From Saccharomycopsis crataegensis (lineage: Eukaryota > Ascomycota > Saccharomycetes > Ascoideales > Saccharomycopsidaceae), in the NCBI RefSeq assembly GCF_037102585.1, contig NW_027043837.1, forward strand, positions 248,001 through 312,000: a stretch of DNA of 64,000 bases, in the 5' to 3' direction. Made by a program: the position numbers and the translations under genes. Below, piece by piece: positions 50,146 to 59,984 of the stretch. The notes under the pieces were generated by a model. That model did no database searches, was not told the DNA's origin, and was given only the letters and a program-made list of their open reading frames with translations. Each line of letters begins with the position of its first letter. Position 1 is the stretch's first letter.

Positions 50146-51077
50146 CTTTGAATATATGTTGTTGTTGCGGTGGTGGTGGTATTGTTTAGTTTTGTTTTTG
50201 TAATGAAGTTGAGAATAATAACGAGTGACTGAAGTGAAGCGTGAGAACAAGTTTTGAAAACGAATGTCTTGTAGTGGTGATAGAGAATTAATGTTTCAAA
50301 CAATAGTGTATCAAACCAGGTATCCAATCCCTATTATATAAATATCTTTTGCTATTTCTTCCCTGTAATGGAAATATCACATACCTGTTATATATTACCA
50401 GATCGTGGTACGTCCGCATACCTGCCAATGTTGAGCAACGCCTCTGCTGCATGCGTGGGCACTGGATGATGGTACGCTGCACAAAAATACCCATAACGGC
50501 AGGAACAAAATGAGGCTGATCAGGAAACATCAGGCACTTAGGTTTAAGTGGATATTAATCGCTCCCATGGTAGGGGAATGAATTTTTTATTTTAAATGGA
50601 ACGTACCATCCAAAAATAAATACCATTTTCCCCAAAAGCCTCTCCAAAAGACTACGGTAAAGCTCGCCACGCTTACAAGCACTCAAAAAAAAAAAAAAGT
50701 TGTGTTATATTTAGAGAAAGCAAACTAGGCATTTTATGGTAGAAGTTTATTGCTAAGAAAAAATACATATCTCTTCTTATTTTGTAGTACCGATGATGAT
50801 AATTTCAGAAAGGAATATTCTGTCGATATGTTGCAAACTGTAAATGTGAAAGTATAAGCATGGAGTAAAAAATAGTTGATTGTCATTAGTCTTCTCACCC
50901 ATAAGAAGCCCTTTCACAGCAATGATATCATCATGTGGTATAGAAACAAATCAGTAACAATTCAAAGTATTCAAAAGAAAATCTCTCGTAATAAGAATAA
51001 AAAAAAAAAAAAAAAAAAAACAGCTTATCATATCCTAGAATTAGAATTATCACTTCAAAATATCATCCTATTATTTC
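50146..51077. other. Intergenic, minus-strand gene promoter
   Basis: It holds (CAA)/(CCA)-rich leader sequence near 50157-50185, then AT-rich DNA, and the A-tract 51000-51020 next to the 3' end of the zinc-cluster gene. No gene was seen. Confidence 0.5.
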
Positions 51078-52475
51078 TCAGACCTCAGTGATATTCCTAG
51101 ATTTCTTTCGGACAGATTCATGTAGCCTCTTGATTCTTGCCATTCTGAACTTATCAGTTTGTTGCCTGATTTCTTTCAATTTCTTGGCTTGGGCAATCTT
51201 ATCAAACATAAATCTTGGTCGCTCTTCACTGTATCCATCGCATAGCAGGCCTAGTCGTAGGCATTGATTACAAGCAGGTTTTCCTTCAGGACACTTCTTG
51301 CGACGAACACGACAAGTCCAACAACCATTCTTTGAACGCTCAGCTTTTTGTCTAATACGAGATTGAGACTCTGAGCGAGAAGTAGTAAGATCAGTATTAC
51401 TGTTTTCAGAAAATTTTTTGATAGTATTATTAGACAAAGACCTTATAGAAGAAGATCTGAATGCCCTAGATTGTTCTTCAGAAGGATCAAAAAATACCAC
51501 TGGCTTTCTAACCCGACCAGAATATCTTCTGTGACAAGATCTATCAAAGCTTTTGAAAGCCGGTTCAGTTTTAGATGTCCTGTAGTCAATTACAGAAAAA
51601 CTATGATATTCATTAATATTAGAAGCATTTTTCTGGATAATCTTATCAGATGGGTTATTGAGTGGGGGATTCATTAATCTTTTTTCATCAGCATCAATTT
51701 GAGGTACTTCCTCCTCCATTTTAATTTTTAGCATCTTATCAGATGAGACCTCCGAACTAAAATTCTCTTTCACAATCGAAGCTCTCTTTGAATCATCAGC
51801 CTTATTTTTCTTTTTCTTCATAATATTGAGCTTGTTCGAATCAAAACTAGAAAGTGGATTCCGAGATCTATATTTTTTAGTGGCTGCCTTTGTAATCCTT
51901 CCTGAAATTTTAGATTTGGCTATTGAATTGGATTTGGATCCCAGGTTTGACCCTATCACAATTTTGTCGATGGGCTTGTTGTTAATTTTTCTCTTATCAC
52001 AGTCATCAACAACAGGAGTAGTATTTTTGATAGGAGCATGAAACATTGCCTTTTCATTTTCAGAATATTCATCAATGGGAAATTTGTCATCAATATTACC
52101 AAGGAAATTGTCAAAAACATCATTATGGGCAATCTCATAACCGGGGTAGCTTGTTTCTTCACCAGTAGCAATATAATCATTATCAAAAGTTAGGCCGATA
52201 ATATTTTCCCCAAAGGTACTGCTCGTAGTGAGAGCAGTTAGGATTGAGGTATCATGATGCATATGGGCAGGGTTGATGGTTTGCTCTGAACCGTTGTGAA
52301 TAGAAGAATTGAAGGAGCCATTTGTTGCGAATCCAGAGTTATCAAGCCCTTTTGAGTGATCTACCTCGGCGCTTTGCATTGTAGGAACACCATCAGAGTC
52401 ACTTTCAATTGGTATATTATTATCAACGATTATATTGAGGTAAGATTGAATATCGTCCTCTGAAAACTCTGACAT
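51078..52475 (-). CDS. Zn2Cys6 protein with C-terminal zinc cluster, Ume6-like
   Basis: The product is 465 aa. The only domain recognised is a C-terminal zinc cluster GCWTCRVRRKKCPEGKPAC followed by NQCLRLGLLC (C-x2-C-x6-C-x6-C-x2-C-x6-C) and a basic helical tail (KKLKEIRQQTDKFRMARIKR). This order, with the cluster near the C terminus and a lysine-rich helix after it, is that of Ume6, the URS1-binding regulator of meiotic and filamentation genes. Most fungal zinc-cluster factors carry it at the N terminus. The N-terminal half is Ser/Asn/Asp-rich. It is much shorter than Ume6 of S. cerevisiae or Candida (over 800 aa), so it may be a paralogue. It starts at the ATG at 52475. Confidence 0.7.
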   Translation of the reverse strand: MSEFSEDDIQSYLNIIVDNNIPIESDSDGVPTMQSAEVDHSKGLDNSGFATNGSFNSSIHNGSEQTINPAHMHHDTSILTALTTSSTFGENIIGLTFDNDYIATGEETSYPGYEIAHNDVFDNFLGNIDDKFPIDEYSENEKAMFHAPIKNTTPVVDDCDKRKINNKPIDKIVIGSNLGSKSNSIAKSKISGRITKAATKKYRSRNPLSSFDSNKLNIMKKKKNKADDSKRASIVKENFSSEVSSDKMLKIKMEEEVPQIDADEKRLMNPPLNNPSDKIIQKNASNINEYHSFSVIDYRTSKTEPAFKSFDRSCHRRYSGRVRKPVVFFDPSEEQSRAFRSSSIRSLSNNTIKKFSENSNTDLTTSRSESQSRIRQKAERSKNGCWTCRVRRKKCPEGKPACNQCLRLGLLCDGYSEERPRFMFDKIAQAKKLKEIRQQTDKFRMARIKRLHESVRKKSRNITEV

Positions 52476-52957
52476 TATGGTTGTAAGAAAAACGCGATGA
52501 TATAAGGATCAACAAGGCACACAAGGGTTTCAACTCATATGATGTTTTGGCCCTTTTCTTCAGAAAAAAAAAGAGAGAAAAATAATTAACCTCAGTCTTT
52601 AATTAAATCTTCTACTACTAGTATTTATTTTGGAATATTATGGAGGAAAATGCTAAGGTTGAAGAACAATAGATGGCAAGGAATGTTTTTTTTTTTAGTT
52701 GACAGCAATAGGAAATCGCAGAGTTTAAATCAAATATCAATAGATTGCAGCGCTTAGTGACAAGCCTTCCAAAACTCTCGGAAAATGGGGCGCTTCCTCT
52801 CAAACTTAAATAGTTTTAATCCAGCATCTCTTGGTAATTCAACGGACTAATTTCCATATATATTAACACTACGGATCATGGTGATACTATGCTTAGTGTA
52901 GTGCTTGTTTGTTTACTCTCTTGTCAATTGCAGCGTGCATATAATATTTTTACCATC
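52476..52957. other. Intergenic upstream of the zinc-cluster gene
   Basis: It has AT-rich sequence with an A11 tract near 52565 and T11 near 52687. No gene is visible, and no 5' half of a tRNA that could pair with the T-arm-like element at 52958. Confidence 0.45.
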
Positions 52958-52983
52958 CAGAGTTCAAATCTCTGCGGCTCCCA
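52958..52983 (+). promoter_or_regulatory. B-box/T-arm-like element beyond the U6 terminator
   Basis: CAGAG-TTCAAAT-CTCTG forms a perfect five-pair T-arm with a seven-base loop and contains a good TFIIIC B-box core (AGTTCAAATCT). The following CGGCTCC looks like an acceptor strand, but no matching 5' GGAGCCG occurs upstream, so it is not a complete tRNA. It lies ~120 bp past the U6 terminator, where the S. cerevisiae U6 gene keeps its B block. The core reads on the opposite strand to U6. Confidence 0.45.
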
Positions 52984-53096
52984 TTCGGCAAGAAAATAGA
53001 AGAAAAAGCCAAAAATGGTGCAACAACTTCACAACAATACTTTAGCTGACCACGGAATTAAATTATCCGGATTTTTCTTCATCGTCTTGACAAAAA

Positions 53097-53198
53097 AAAA
53101 CGTTTAAATCTCTTTGTAAAGCGTGTCATCCTTATGCAGGGGCCATGCTAATCTTCTCTGTATTTGTAACAAATTGACCAAATGTCCCGAAGGACACT
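53097..53198 (-). ncRNA. SNR6: U6 spliceosomal snRNA
   Basis: Read on the minus strand, a 5' stem-loop (GUGUCC-UUCG-GGACAU) is followed by UUGGUCAAUUUG, then UACAGAGAAGAUUAGCAUGG (with the invariant ACAGAGA at 53161-53155 and AGC), CCCCUGCAUAAGGAUGACACGC and the terminal AGAGAUUUA. It ends in a run of nine T (53100-53092), the Pol III terminator. A TATA-like TATAAAT (53222-53216) lies ~20-25 bp upstream of the likely start near 53197. U6 is the catalytic snRNA of the spliceosome. The exact 5' end is uncertain by a few bases. Confidence 0.96.
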
Positions 53199-54411
53199 AG
53201 GGGCGTTTCTCCGTGATTTATATTCCATTTGGGGTTATGTGCACTGTGTCCGGGTGACCCGCGAAGCATATACCTCATAATCTATAATTGGCAATTTAAT
53301 ATTTCACCCATTAATCTCTGTTATTAATGGCTGGTCTCTCTAACTATACGAATGTTGATTATATAATGGGTTCAGCGTCCCTAATTTTTTTTTATATCAC
53401 AATATTTTGGATATTTTTCTAGATTTTTTAAATAATGAGAACCCCGTCATGCCAACTTTTCCCACAATATTGTATTACGTAGTGACTTGTATTTTATCAA
53501 AAACCAGTGGAGAGAGCCCCAAACTTACACTGGTAACATATTTAGTAACATACAGCAGATATAGTAGACAATGCTTAATCCTACGGGCTCATCTGTCACG
53601 CGAGTTGAGTATTGACTGCCAAACTCCGATTGAAACTTTCCCCGTCTGAACATTAGGGGTATACAAACAAACAAGAAATTTTAGAGATAATCGTATAAAG
53701 AATCACAAACAGAAAATTGTATGAACTAAGACAGTTAATAAGATGATGTAACTGTAAAAATATTGGTCAATGATAAAAAAACATCCCGGTAATTAATTGC
53801 GGGCCCTTGAATGTTGTAAATAATAACCGGAAATAACATGATCGGCAACATTCTAACGAACCACAACAACAAATGAGATATCTTATCAATGTACCTTATA
53901 TTTTATTTTTAAAAAAAAATAAAGCAAAGGAAGGATACAAAAATAAATAAGGGCCTATATAATATTGTTTCTATGAAAATAATCAATGTTTATACAAATT
54001 CTAAGCTTGTTTTTTGTGTTTTCGGATGGGTGCTTTGCTATCTGCATTCCGGTGATCTTAAAATCTTATAAAATCTCGTAGTTTTTGTGAGAATTTTTAG
54101 GAGCTAAGAACATGGAAAAGTAATTCATAACTAAGAAAACAAACAAAAAACGTAAACTTCTAAGATGATAGATATATATTCTTCAATTGTTCCTTGAGCA
54201 CCATCACCCAGAGATATTTTATTGGTTTTCCGACCTCCTGACGACCGGGCTCGGAATTGTGCCCGGAGCAAGTTTAGGGAAAAACAAAAACACCGAAATG
54301 AGACCAGCATCTGGTGAATTGACTTTCTCTCACACATTGTTTATTTATATCTTCTCCCACTGGAAAACCACCCACCACCAATTCTGTTCTATAACATAAA
54401 TATGCCTCAAG
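53199..54411. other. Intergenic between U6 and the kinase gene
   Basis: It has the U6 upstream promoter (to about 53260), then AT-rich DNA with poly(A) near 53911-53920 and the leader of the kinase gene. No other gene could be supported; the frame at 53407-53649 is start-less and low in quality. Confidence 0.5.
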
Positions 54412-54419
54412 ATGTCTAA
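54402..54419 (+). promoter_or_regulatory. Five-codon uORF overlapping the kinase start codon
   Basis: An ATG at 54402 opens the frame MPQDV and stops at 54417-54419, overlapping the main ATG at 54412 in a different frame. Scanning ribosomes meet it first, so it could damp kinase translation. If the transcript begins downstream of 54404, it is absent. Confidence 0.5.
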
Positions 54420-56922
54420 TCCTAGTGAAGAGTGGGCTGCCAAATTGAAAGTGGTTGAAAAAAACAGTGATGGAACAACCCAAACTAGAATCATTCGCCG
54501 CACATCTAGCGACTTTAAGTTCGAAAGAGAACTTGGAGAAGGATCATATTCTACGGTGATGTTGGCTCATGATATTCATACTGAAAAGCCATATGCCGTA
54601 AAAGTCCTTGATAAACGTCATATCGTCAAGGAAAAAAAAGTCAAGTATGTTAACATTGAAAAGGAGTCGTTAAATATTTTGGGTCGTCGCAATGGAATAG
54701 TTCATTTATTTTTCACCTTCCAGGATGAATACTCGCTTTATTTTGTCCTTGATTACGCTTCAAATGGGGAATTGCTATCATTGATCAAAAAGTATGGCTC
54801 TTTAAATGAAGAAGTGACAAAATACTATACCTGTCAATTGATAGATGCCTTGAAATACATTCACGATTCAGGAATTATTCACCGTGACTTGAAGCCGGAA
54901 AACATTTTACTTGATCAGGATTGGAAGATACAGATAACTGATTTCGGTACTGCCAAGTTTTTAGATAAAGATCCATCTACCGGGGCATTTATTGATGACG
55001 GTAGAGCTAAGTCATTTGTGGGAACGGCTGAGTACGTATCACCTGAACTTTTGAATGATAAGGCTGTGGGGAAACCTTGTGATATTTGGGCCCTTGGGTG
55101 TATCATCTTCCAAATGATTGCTGGGAAACCGCCATTTAAAGCGACAAACGATTATCTTACGTTTCAACAAGTTATGAAAGTGAAGTATGCGTTTTCTGCT
55201 GGATTCCCATCGATTATCCGAGATTTGGTCAAAAGAATCCTTGTACCAATACCAGGTGATAGACCTACTATAAAAGAAATTAAAAAACATTTGTTTTTCC
55301 AAGATATCAATTGGAAAGCCTCGGAAACTTCAATCTGGTATACTCCTCCTCCGGAATTTAGTCCTTACAAGATGTCTGTTCAATCGATGAAGCCAATTCC
55401 TGCCCTCAGTGACAATCATCCAAAGCCAAGAATGAGAAATAATAGTTCAAGGTCGCTGCCAAGTGTTCCAGTAATGGATAATAATGGTGACCTGAAAAAG
55501 AATTTATCTGCCAATGCCGCAGTGATTGCGTTGACAAAGCTTTCTTTGGCAGATAATGTCTCCGCTCATGATGGGAAACCCAAAAGACGTTCACTGAAAG
55601 ATCATCATCGCCAAAACTCGGCACCTTCTAGTAAACGTGGCCAGGATCTTAGGATGAAGTATCATGATGGGATTGCAAATAATATTAGTACTTCACCACG
55701 CGCGAACTCGCCTACCATCACTTCTAGTACGACTGCTAATCATTGGTCATCATCTTCGCCAGCACCTGCTAATGGTGAATTATCTGAAAAACGGTCAAAA
55801 AAAGGATCGGTATCGCTTCCATCATCACCACTTATGTCATCACCAGGTACGCCGTTTGCAAGCCCACAGTTGGAAAATACAACCAGTTTTCAAGATCCTC
55901 GACACCACATGCATTCAAGTAATAGAAAAAGAGCTACCCCAACAGCAGTGGAAGCAGCAGCAACAGCATCTTCATCATCATCGCGTGCTCGTTCAGCATT
56001 AGATGTGTCTTGGGGTAAATTTTTGCATCCTAAAGAACATATTCTTCGTGTAGGGGTACTTTATGTGAAATATCTCACCACCGATAATTTTGAAAGAAAA
56101 TTTAAAGGCAAATTGGCAAACCTGCCATTATACTACAAAGGGAAACGTATGAGTGGCAGCGGCCTCCCAGCAACTTCCAATGGTGGTGCAAGCGGTAGCT
56201 ATAGCTTGTTAACACAAATGGTCCATGGTAATGGCAGATCAGGACTTAGAGGAGATTATAGTAATTCTAGTATAAGTGAAGGGTCAATTAGCAGCGGGAG
56301 TAGTAACACTAAGAAAAAAACCGATTTAGAAAACTTGGGGATTGTCCATTATGTGAAGACCCCAGATATTGAAGAACTCGAAGGTGAACTCGAATCGAAT
56401 GCTGCTGCAAAGACCGTCACCGTAAATGGAAATCATGGCGGAGGCAATGGGATGTTTAAGAAATTTTTGAGCAATACCAAATCAGCGATGAGCTCAAGTA
56501 TTTTAGGATCGCAAGGCAACTCAACATTGGAATTTAATGCTAGCCGGATGATTTTGGTGACTTCACAAGGAAGACTTCTAATTCTTGGGAAAAGACCGGG
56601 GTATGTCAAGCCAACTGATGGTGCGGCTGAGGATAATTTCTTGAAATACCAAGCGTTGTCAGAAATTGATTTGACCCATCCTTCAATTAGATTTAAAGAA
56701 GTAATTACCGATGCCACCAAAACCAATAATAATGTGACCTCACCAATCATGGAATCGAATTACGGGTCGCCAAACCCTAACAATGGGTTTGAACGTGGTT
56801 TCTATTCGGGGATCTTTGCAGTAGTCACGTACTCTACTACCACGCTTTTCCAGGTTGATAAAGGAAAGCTTAATGATTGGACAGAATGTCTTACGGAATC
56901 GAGAATTGGCGGAAGGATATAA
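54412..56922 (+). CDS. PDK1/Pkh-type AGC protein kinase
   Basis: The product is 836 aa with the kinase domain at about residues 35-300: glycine loop GEGSYSTV (43-50), VAIK-type Lys64 (YAVKV), HRDLKPEN with catalytic Asp159, DFG Asp177, and an activation loop AKSFVGTAEYVSPE with the phosphorylatable Ser201 equivalent to PDK1 Ser241. This is the PDK1 family (Pkh1/Pkh2 of yeast), which responds to sphingoid bases and phosphorylates Ypk, Pkc1 and Sch9 at eisosomes and the plasma membrane. A long Ser-rich linker follows, then a PH-like C-terminal part (FLHPKEHILRVGVLYVKYL to the end). CTG codons occur in the linker only, as far as I saw. Which Pkh it is cannot be told. Confidence 0.93.
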   Translation: MSNPSEEWAAKLKVVEKNSDGTTQTRIIRRTSSDFKFERELGEGSYSTVMLAHDIHTEKPYAVKVLDKRHIVKEKKVKYVNIEKESLNILGRRNGIVHLFFTFQDEYSLYFVLDYASNGELLSLIKKYGSLNEEVTKYYTCQLIDALKYIHDSGIIHRDLKPENILLDQDWKIQITDFGTAKFLDKDPSTGAFIDDGRAKSFVGTAEYVSPELLNDKAVGKPCDIWALGCIIFQMIAGKPPFKATNDYLTFQQVMKVKYAFSAGFPSIIRDLVKRILVPIPGDRPTIKEIKKHLFFQDINWKASETSIWYTPPPEFSPYKMSVQSMKPIPALSDNHPKPRMRNNSSRSLPSVPVMDNNGDLKKNLSANAAVIALTKLSLADNVSAHDGKPKRRSLKDHHRQNSAPSSKRGQDLRMKYHDGIANNISTSPRANSPTITSSTTANHWSSSSPAPANGELSEKRSKKGSVSLPSSPLMSSPGTPFASPQLENTTSFQDPRHHMHSSNRKRATPTAVEAAATASSSSSRARSALDVSWGKFLHPKEHILRVGVLYVKYLTTDNFERKFKGKLANLPLYYKGKRMSGSGLPATSNGGASGSYSLLTQMVHGNGRSGLRGDYSNSSISEGSISSGSSNTKKKTDLENLGIVHYVKTPDIEELEGELESNAAAKTVTVNGNHGGGNGMFKKFLSNTKSAMSSSILGSQGNSTLEFNASRMILVTSQGRLLILGKRPGYVKPTDGAAEDNFLKYQALSEIDLTHPSIRFKEVITDATKTNNNVTSPIMESNYGSPNPNNGFERGFYSGIFAVVTYSTTTLFQVDKGKLNDWTECLTESRIGGRI

Positions 56923-57329
56923 AATAGTAATAACATATATTAAGAAAGAATAATAACTGCATATCTTATTTGCCAATAGAATGTTCATGTTTTTTTTTTC
57001 CATTTTTTTTTGTTTGAAATCTTGAGTGTATTTTTGCTCATCCATATCCATAAACTGTTTCACACCCTCTCTGTTAAACAACGTCCTAATATAAGAGAGT
57101 TACTTGCTGTGGTCATCGATTACATAATCCGTGATACTGCTGATTACATAACGGAAATATCACGGGACCAATGGTTTGCAGCCCTTCGCCAATAGAAGAA
57201 ATCGGGTTGTCACCGATTGGCGCCAGTAGAAAAAAAAACATCAGATTGAAAAAAAAAAAAAAGACTCAAAGAAGACGTCAGTTCAGCAGCTACCGACTAT
57301 CATCCCCTATTATCGAATAACTCCTCAAG
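56923..57329. other. Intergenic between kinase gene and COX12
   Basis: It has T9 (56991-56999) and A13 (57249-57261) tracts and the COX12 leader. No gene was seen. Confidence 0.5.
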
Positions 57330-57791
57330 ATGTCTTCTCCATTGCACACCGTTGGCTTCGACGCCCGTTTCCCAAATCAAAACCAAACCAAGCACTGCTG
57401 GCAATCCTATGTGGATTACCACAAATGTATCAACGCCAAGGGTGAAGATTTTGCTCCTTGCAAAGTCTTCTTCAAGACTTACTCTGCCTTGTGTCCAGTC
57501 GACTGGATTGAAAAATGGGACACCCAAAGAGGTATGTTTACTATCTGCCAGTAATAATGTTCAAGCTCCATGAGTTCTTTGATTCAAAGGGCTGGTTAAA
57601 TATGGGAATTATAAATCTCAACCAGAATAATTCCAATCAGATTAATTTCAACCAGAATGATTTGATATGATTGTTTCCAATCAAATTGATTATTTTTATA
57701 TATGAACATATTTGATTAGGATGCGAAAGATGCAATTTACTAACACATATGTATAGAAGAAGGTAACTTTGCTGGTAACATTAAGCCATAG
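57330..57791 (+). CDS. COX12: Cytochrome c oxidase subunit VIb, two exons
   Basis: Exons are 57330-57531 and 57757-57791 (78 aa). The intron (57532-57756) has donor GTATGT, a perfect TACTAAC at 57738-57744 and acceptor TAG twelve bases on. Without splicing the frame ends eleven codons after the junction, and with it the protein ends QREEGNFAGNIKP, matching the S. cerevisiae end QREKGIFAGD. Exon 1 carries the twin CX9C motif (CWQSYVDYHKC and CKVFFKTYSALC) that is oxidised in the intermembrane space by Mia40. Cox12 caps the Cox2 side of complex IV. The final exon codes for only 11 residues. Confidence 0.95.
57532..57756 (+). other. COX12 intron
   Basis: This 225-base intron has GTATGT donor, TACTAAC branch point and TAG acceptor. 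It contains no recognisable snoRNA. Confidence 0.93.
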
Positions 57792-58697
57792 ATTTAATGA
57801 ATCTTCTTATCATGATCAATAAACCACAACAACAATAAACCACCATCTCAAGTTCTTTATCATTCACTGATGTTCTAAGAAATTCAATAAAGTTATTTTT
57901 TTTTTTCCATTTTCTTTGATAACGGTGCCACACATCATTTATTATTTGGAACACGATTAGTTTGCATAATATTCAACTCCTATATTTTTAATAAACGAGC
58001 TTAATCAACTCTAATGAGCTTGTAAAAATTGGAAAAAAGGTTAATTGGATACTATAAGGGATACTAATTTTGAAAAAACAAAAAAGAAAAAAAGGGGGTA
58101 GTGTATTGGAAAGATGTGGCATGATATGTAATATGTCTTCGGATAACATTTATAATTAGGAAACACATTAGACTACTCTAGCCACCATCATATCTCAATG
58201 AAATACCCCACTTTCTTCGGTAACTACCTGGAAATTCACTTCTCAGACTGCTGGCTGTTAAATATCACACAATAAAGTGTCATATTCAGTAGATAACAGA
58301 TTATACCAGGCCATCATGAGGCTGATTCCTCACTGAATTGCCATCCAAAAGTAAGCATGCAAAATGTCACCATAATGTCTTCTCACTATGGTTCAAGAAC
58401 CGGTGTAAGCTCTGTGCTCGGTAGGGACTCTGAGTGCTTCTTTCTCTCTCTATTTGACACTATTGAGGATTAGAAGAAGAAACACATATATAATATGCTA
58501 GAATCCAGCCAGAAATCGTAGCTAGAAACAACAAACCACTAATAAATTCGAGAAAATGCCCACACATTTGGAACATCAAAGCACTGCGTGGTTTGAAGCC
58601 CCCCGCGATGCTCCGGGAGATCAAAAATTCTCATCTTTTTTTCTAGCAAACGCTCTCTCTTTTAACCAAAATATTAGTATTCCAACCTGAAGGCCTG
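57792..58697. other. Intergenic between COX12 and SLM3
   Basis: It has AT-rich sequence with T10 near 57898 and A-tracts near 58073-58094. GGTTCAAGAACCGG (58391) resembles a B-box core, but no T-arm forms. No gene was seen. Confidence 0.5.
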
Positions 58698-59984
58698 ATG
58701 TTCACAAGAAGAATACTATCTGGAGCATCGCGACGAGTACTGCGGTGTTACCACCCACTACGATACTCGCCTGAGAGGTTTGCTTCGAGCTTCCTTAATC
58801 AAAAGACGCCATCTCTTGGCCCAGCATATGTCCAATCGATACCTTCTGCCGATGATGAGATCATCGTTGCAATGTCCTCGGGAGTCGACTCATCAGTTTG
58901 TGCTGCACTTTTTGCTTCGGAATATAAAAATGTCAGGGGTATTTACATGGCTAATTGGTCACAAACTAAAGAGTGTGTGGAGCGTGATTGGAAAGACGTA
59001 AAACTGGTGTGCAAGAAGATTGGGATTCCTTGTGAACGAGTGAATTTCGAAAAAGAGTATTGGATCGACGTGTTTGAACCGATGATCAATCAATACCGTC
59101 GTGGTCTTACCCCTAACCCCGATGTTAGTTGCAATAGATACATAAAGTTTGGTAGCATGATTGAACATTTGGCTAAAAGATTTGGAAGCACCAGCAGACC
59201 ATGGTGGTTGGTGACTGGTCATTACGCAAGAATCATGCGTCATGAACCAACAGGCAAGCATCATTTACTACGAGGGTCTTATGATCCTAAGGACCAAAGC
59301 TATTATTTATCGACAGTCCTGGCCCCGGTTCTTGAAAGGGTATTGCTTCCTTTGGGCCACATGACCAAGCCAGAGGTTAGAAGATTAGCCAAAGAGGTTT
59401 ATGATTTGCCTACCTCTGAGAAGCCTGATTCTCAAGGACTTTGTTTTGTTTCCCAAAAGGGCAGCTTCCGAGACTTCTTGGGTCAATATATAGAGCCTAA
59501 CCCAGGGAATGTGATCACCCAAGATGGTCGGGTTTCCGGGAAGCATGAAGGGCTTTGGCATGCGACCATTGGCCAAAGAGCTGGTGTTGAAATGCCTCAG
59601 GGAGATGAAAAGTATAAGGGGGTTTGGTTTGTTAGTGAAAAAAGAATTGATACCAACGAGTTGGTGATTGTTAAGGGCAGTACTAATGAAGAGCTTTACA
59701 CTGATACTATGTCTGTAGAAGATTGGTATTGGTTGGATCCTAGTATAGATTGCGACAATATCTTCAAGACACACGAGAAAATCACTGCTCAACATAGGTC
59801 ATTACAAGATGAAGTTGAAGTGAGCGAGGTTTTGAAGACTAATAAAGGAATCAAGGTGAAGTTCAAAACCAAGAGCCGAGCAATCGCTCCAGGACAAAGC
59901 TTGGTTCTTTATGGAGACCACAATAGATTATTGGGTAGTGGAATCATCATGAAGAGTTGGAGAGATGAAGGATTGGAGAAGTGA
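58698..59984 (+). CDS. SLM3: Mitochondrial tRNA 2-thiouridylase
   Basis: The product is 428 aa with an Arg-rich mitochondrial presequence. The PP-loop SSGVDSS (60-66) binds ATP. The catalytic cysteines are in place: Cys145 in NPDVSCN and Cys249 in QGLCFVS. TPNPD and the DQSYYLSTV...LLPLGH block are as in MnmA/TRMU. The enzyme makes the 2-thio group of s2U34 in mitochondrial tRNAs for Lys, Glu and Gln. CTG codon 208 (59319-59321) sits exactly where E. coli MnmA has the Ser of FLYTLSHEQ and human TRMU the Ser of FLSQVSQDA, strong support for CUG = Ser. Confidence 0.96.
   Translation: MFTRRILSGASRRVLRCYHPLRYSPERFASSFLNQKTPSLGPAYVQSIPSADDEIIVAMSSGVDSSVCAALFASEYKNVRGIYMANWSQTKECVERDWKDVKLVCKKIGIPCERVNFEKEYWIDVFEPMINQYRRGLTPNPDVSCNRYIKFGSMIEHLAKRFGSTSRPWWLVTGHYARIMRHEPTGKHHLLRGSYDPKDQSYYLSTVLAPVLERVLLPLGHMTKPEVRRLAKEVYDLPTSEKPDSQGLCFVSQKGSFRDFLGQYIEPNPGNVITQDGRVSGKHEGLWHATIGQRAGVEMPQGDEKYKGVWFVSEKRIDTNELVIVKGSTNEELYTDTMSVEDWYWLDPSIDCDNIFKTHEKITAQHRSLQDEVEVSEVLKTNKGIKVKFKTKSRAIAPGQSLVLYGDHNRLLGSGIIMKSWRDEGLEK

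Noticed and set aside
52920-52983. Complete tRNA gene
   Set aside because: The T-arm is perfect, but no 5' acceptor strand complementary to CGGCTCC, no credible D-arm and no nearby T-terminator on the plus strand were found.
58381-58440. B-box-like GGTTCAAGAACCGG as a tRNA T-arm
   Set aside because: The five-base stem does not pair around the TTCAAGA loop.
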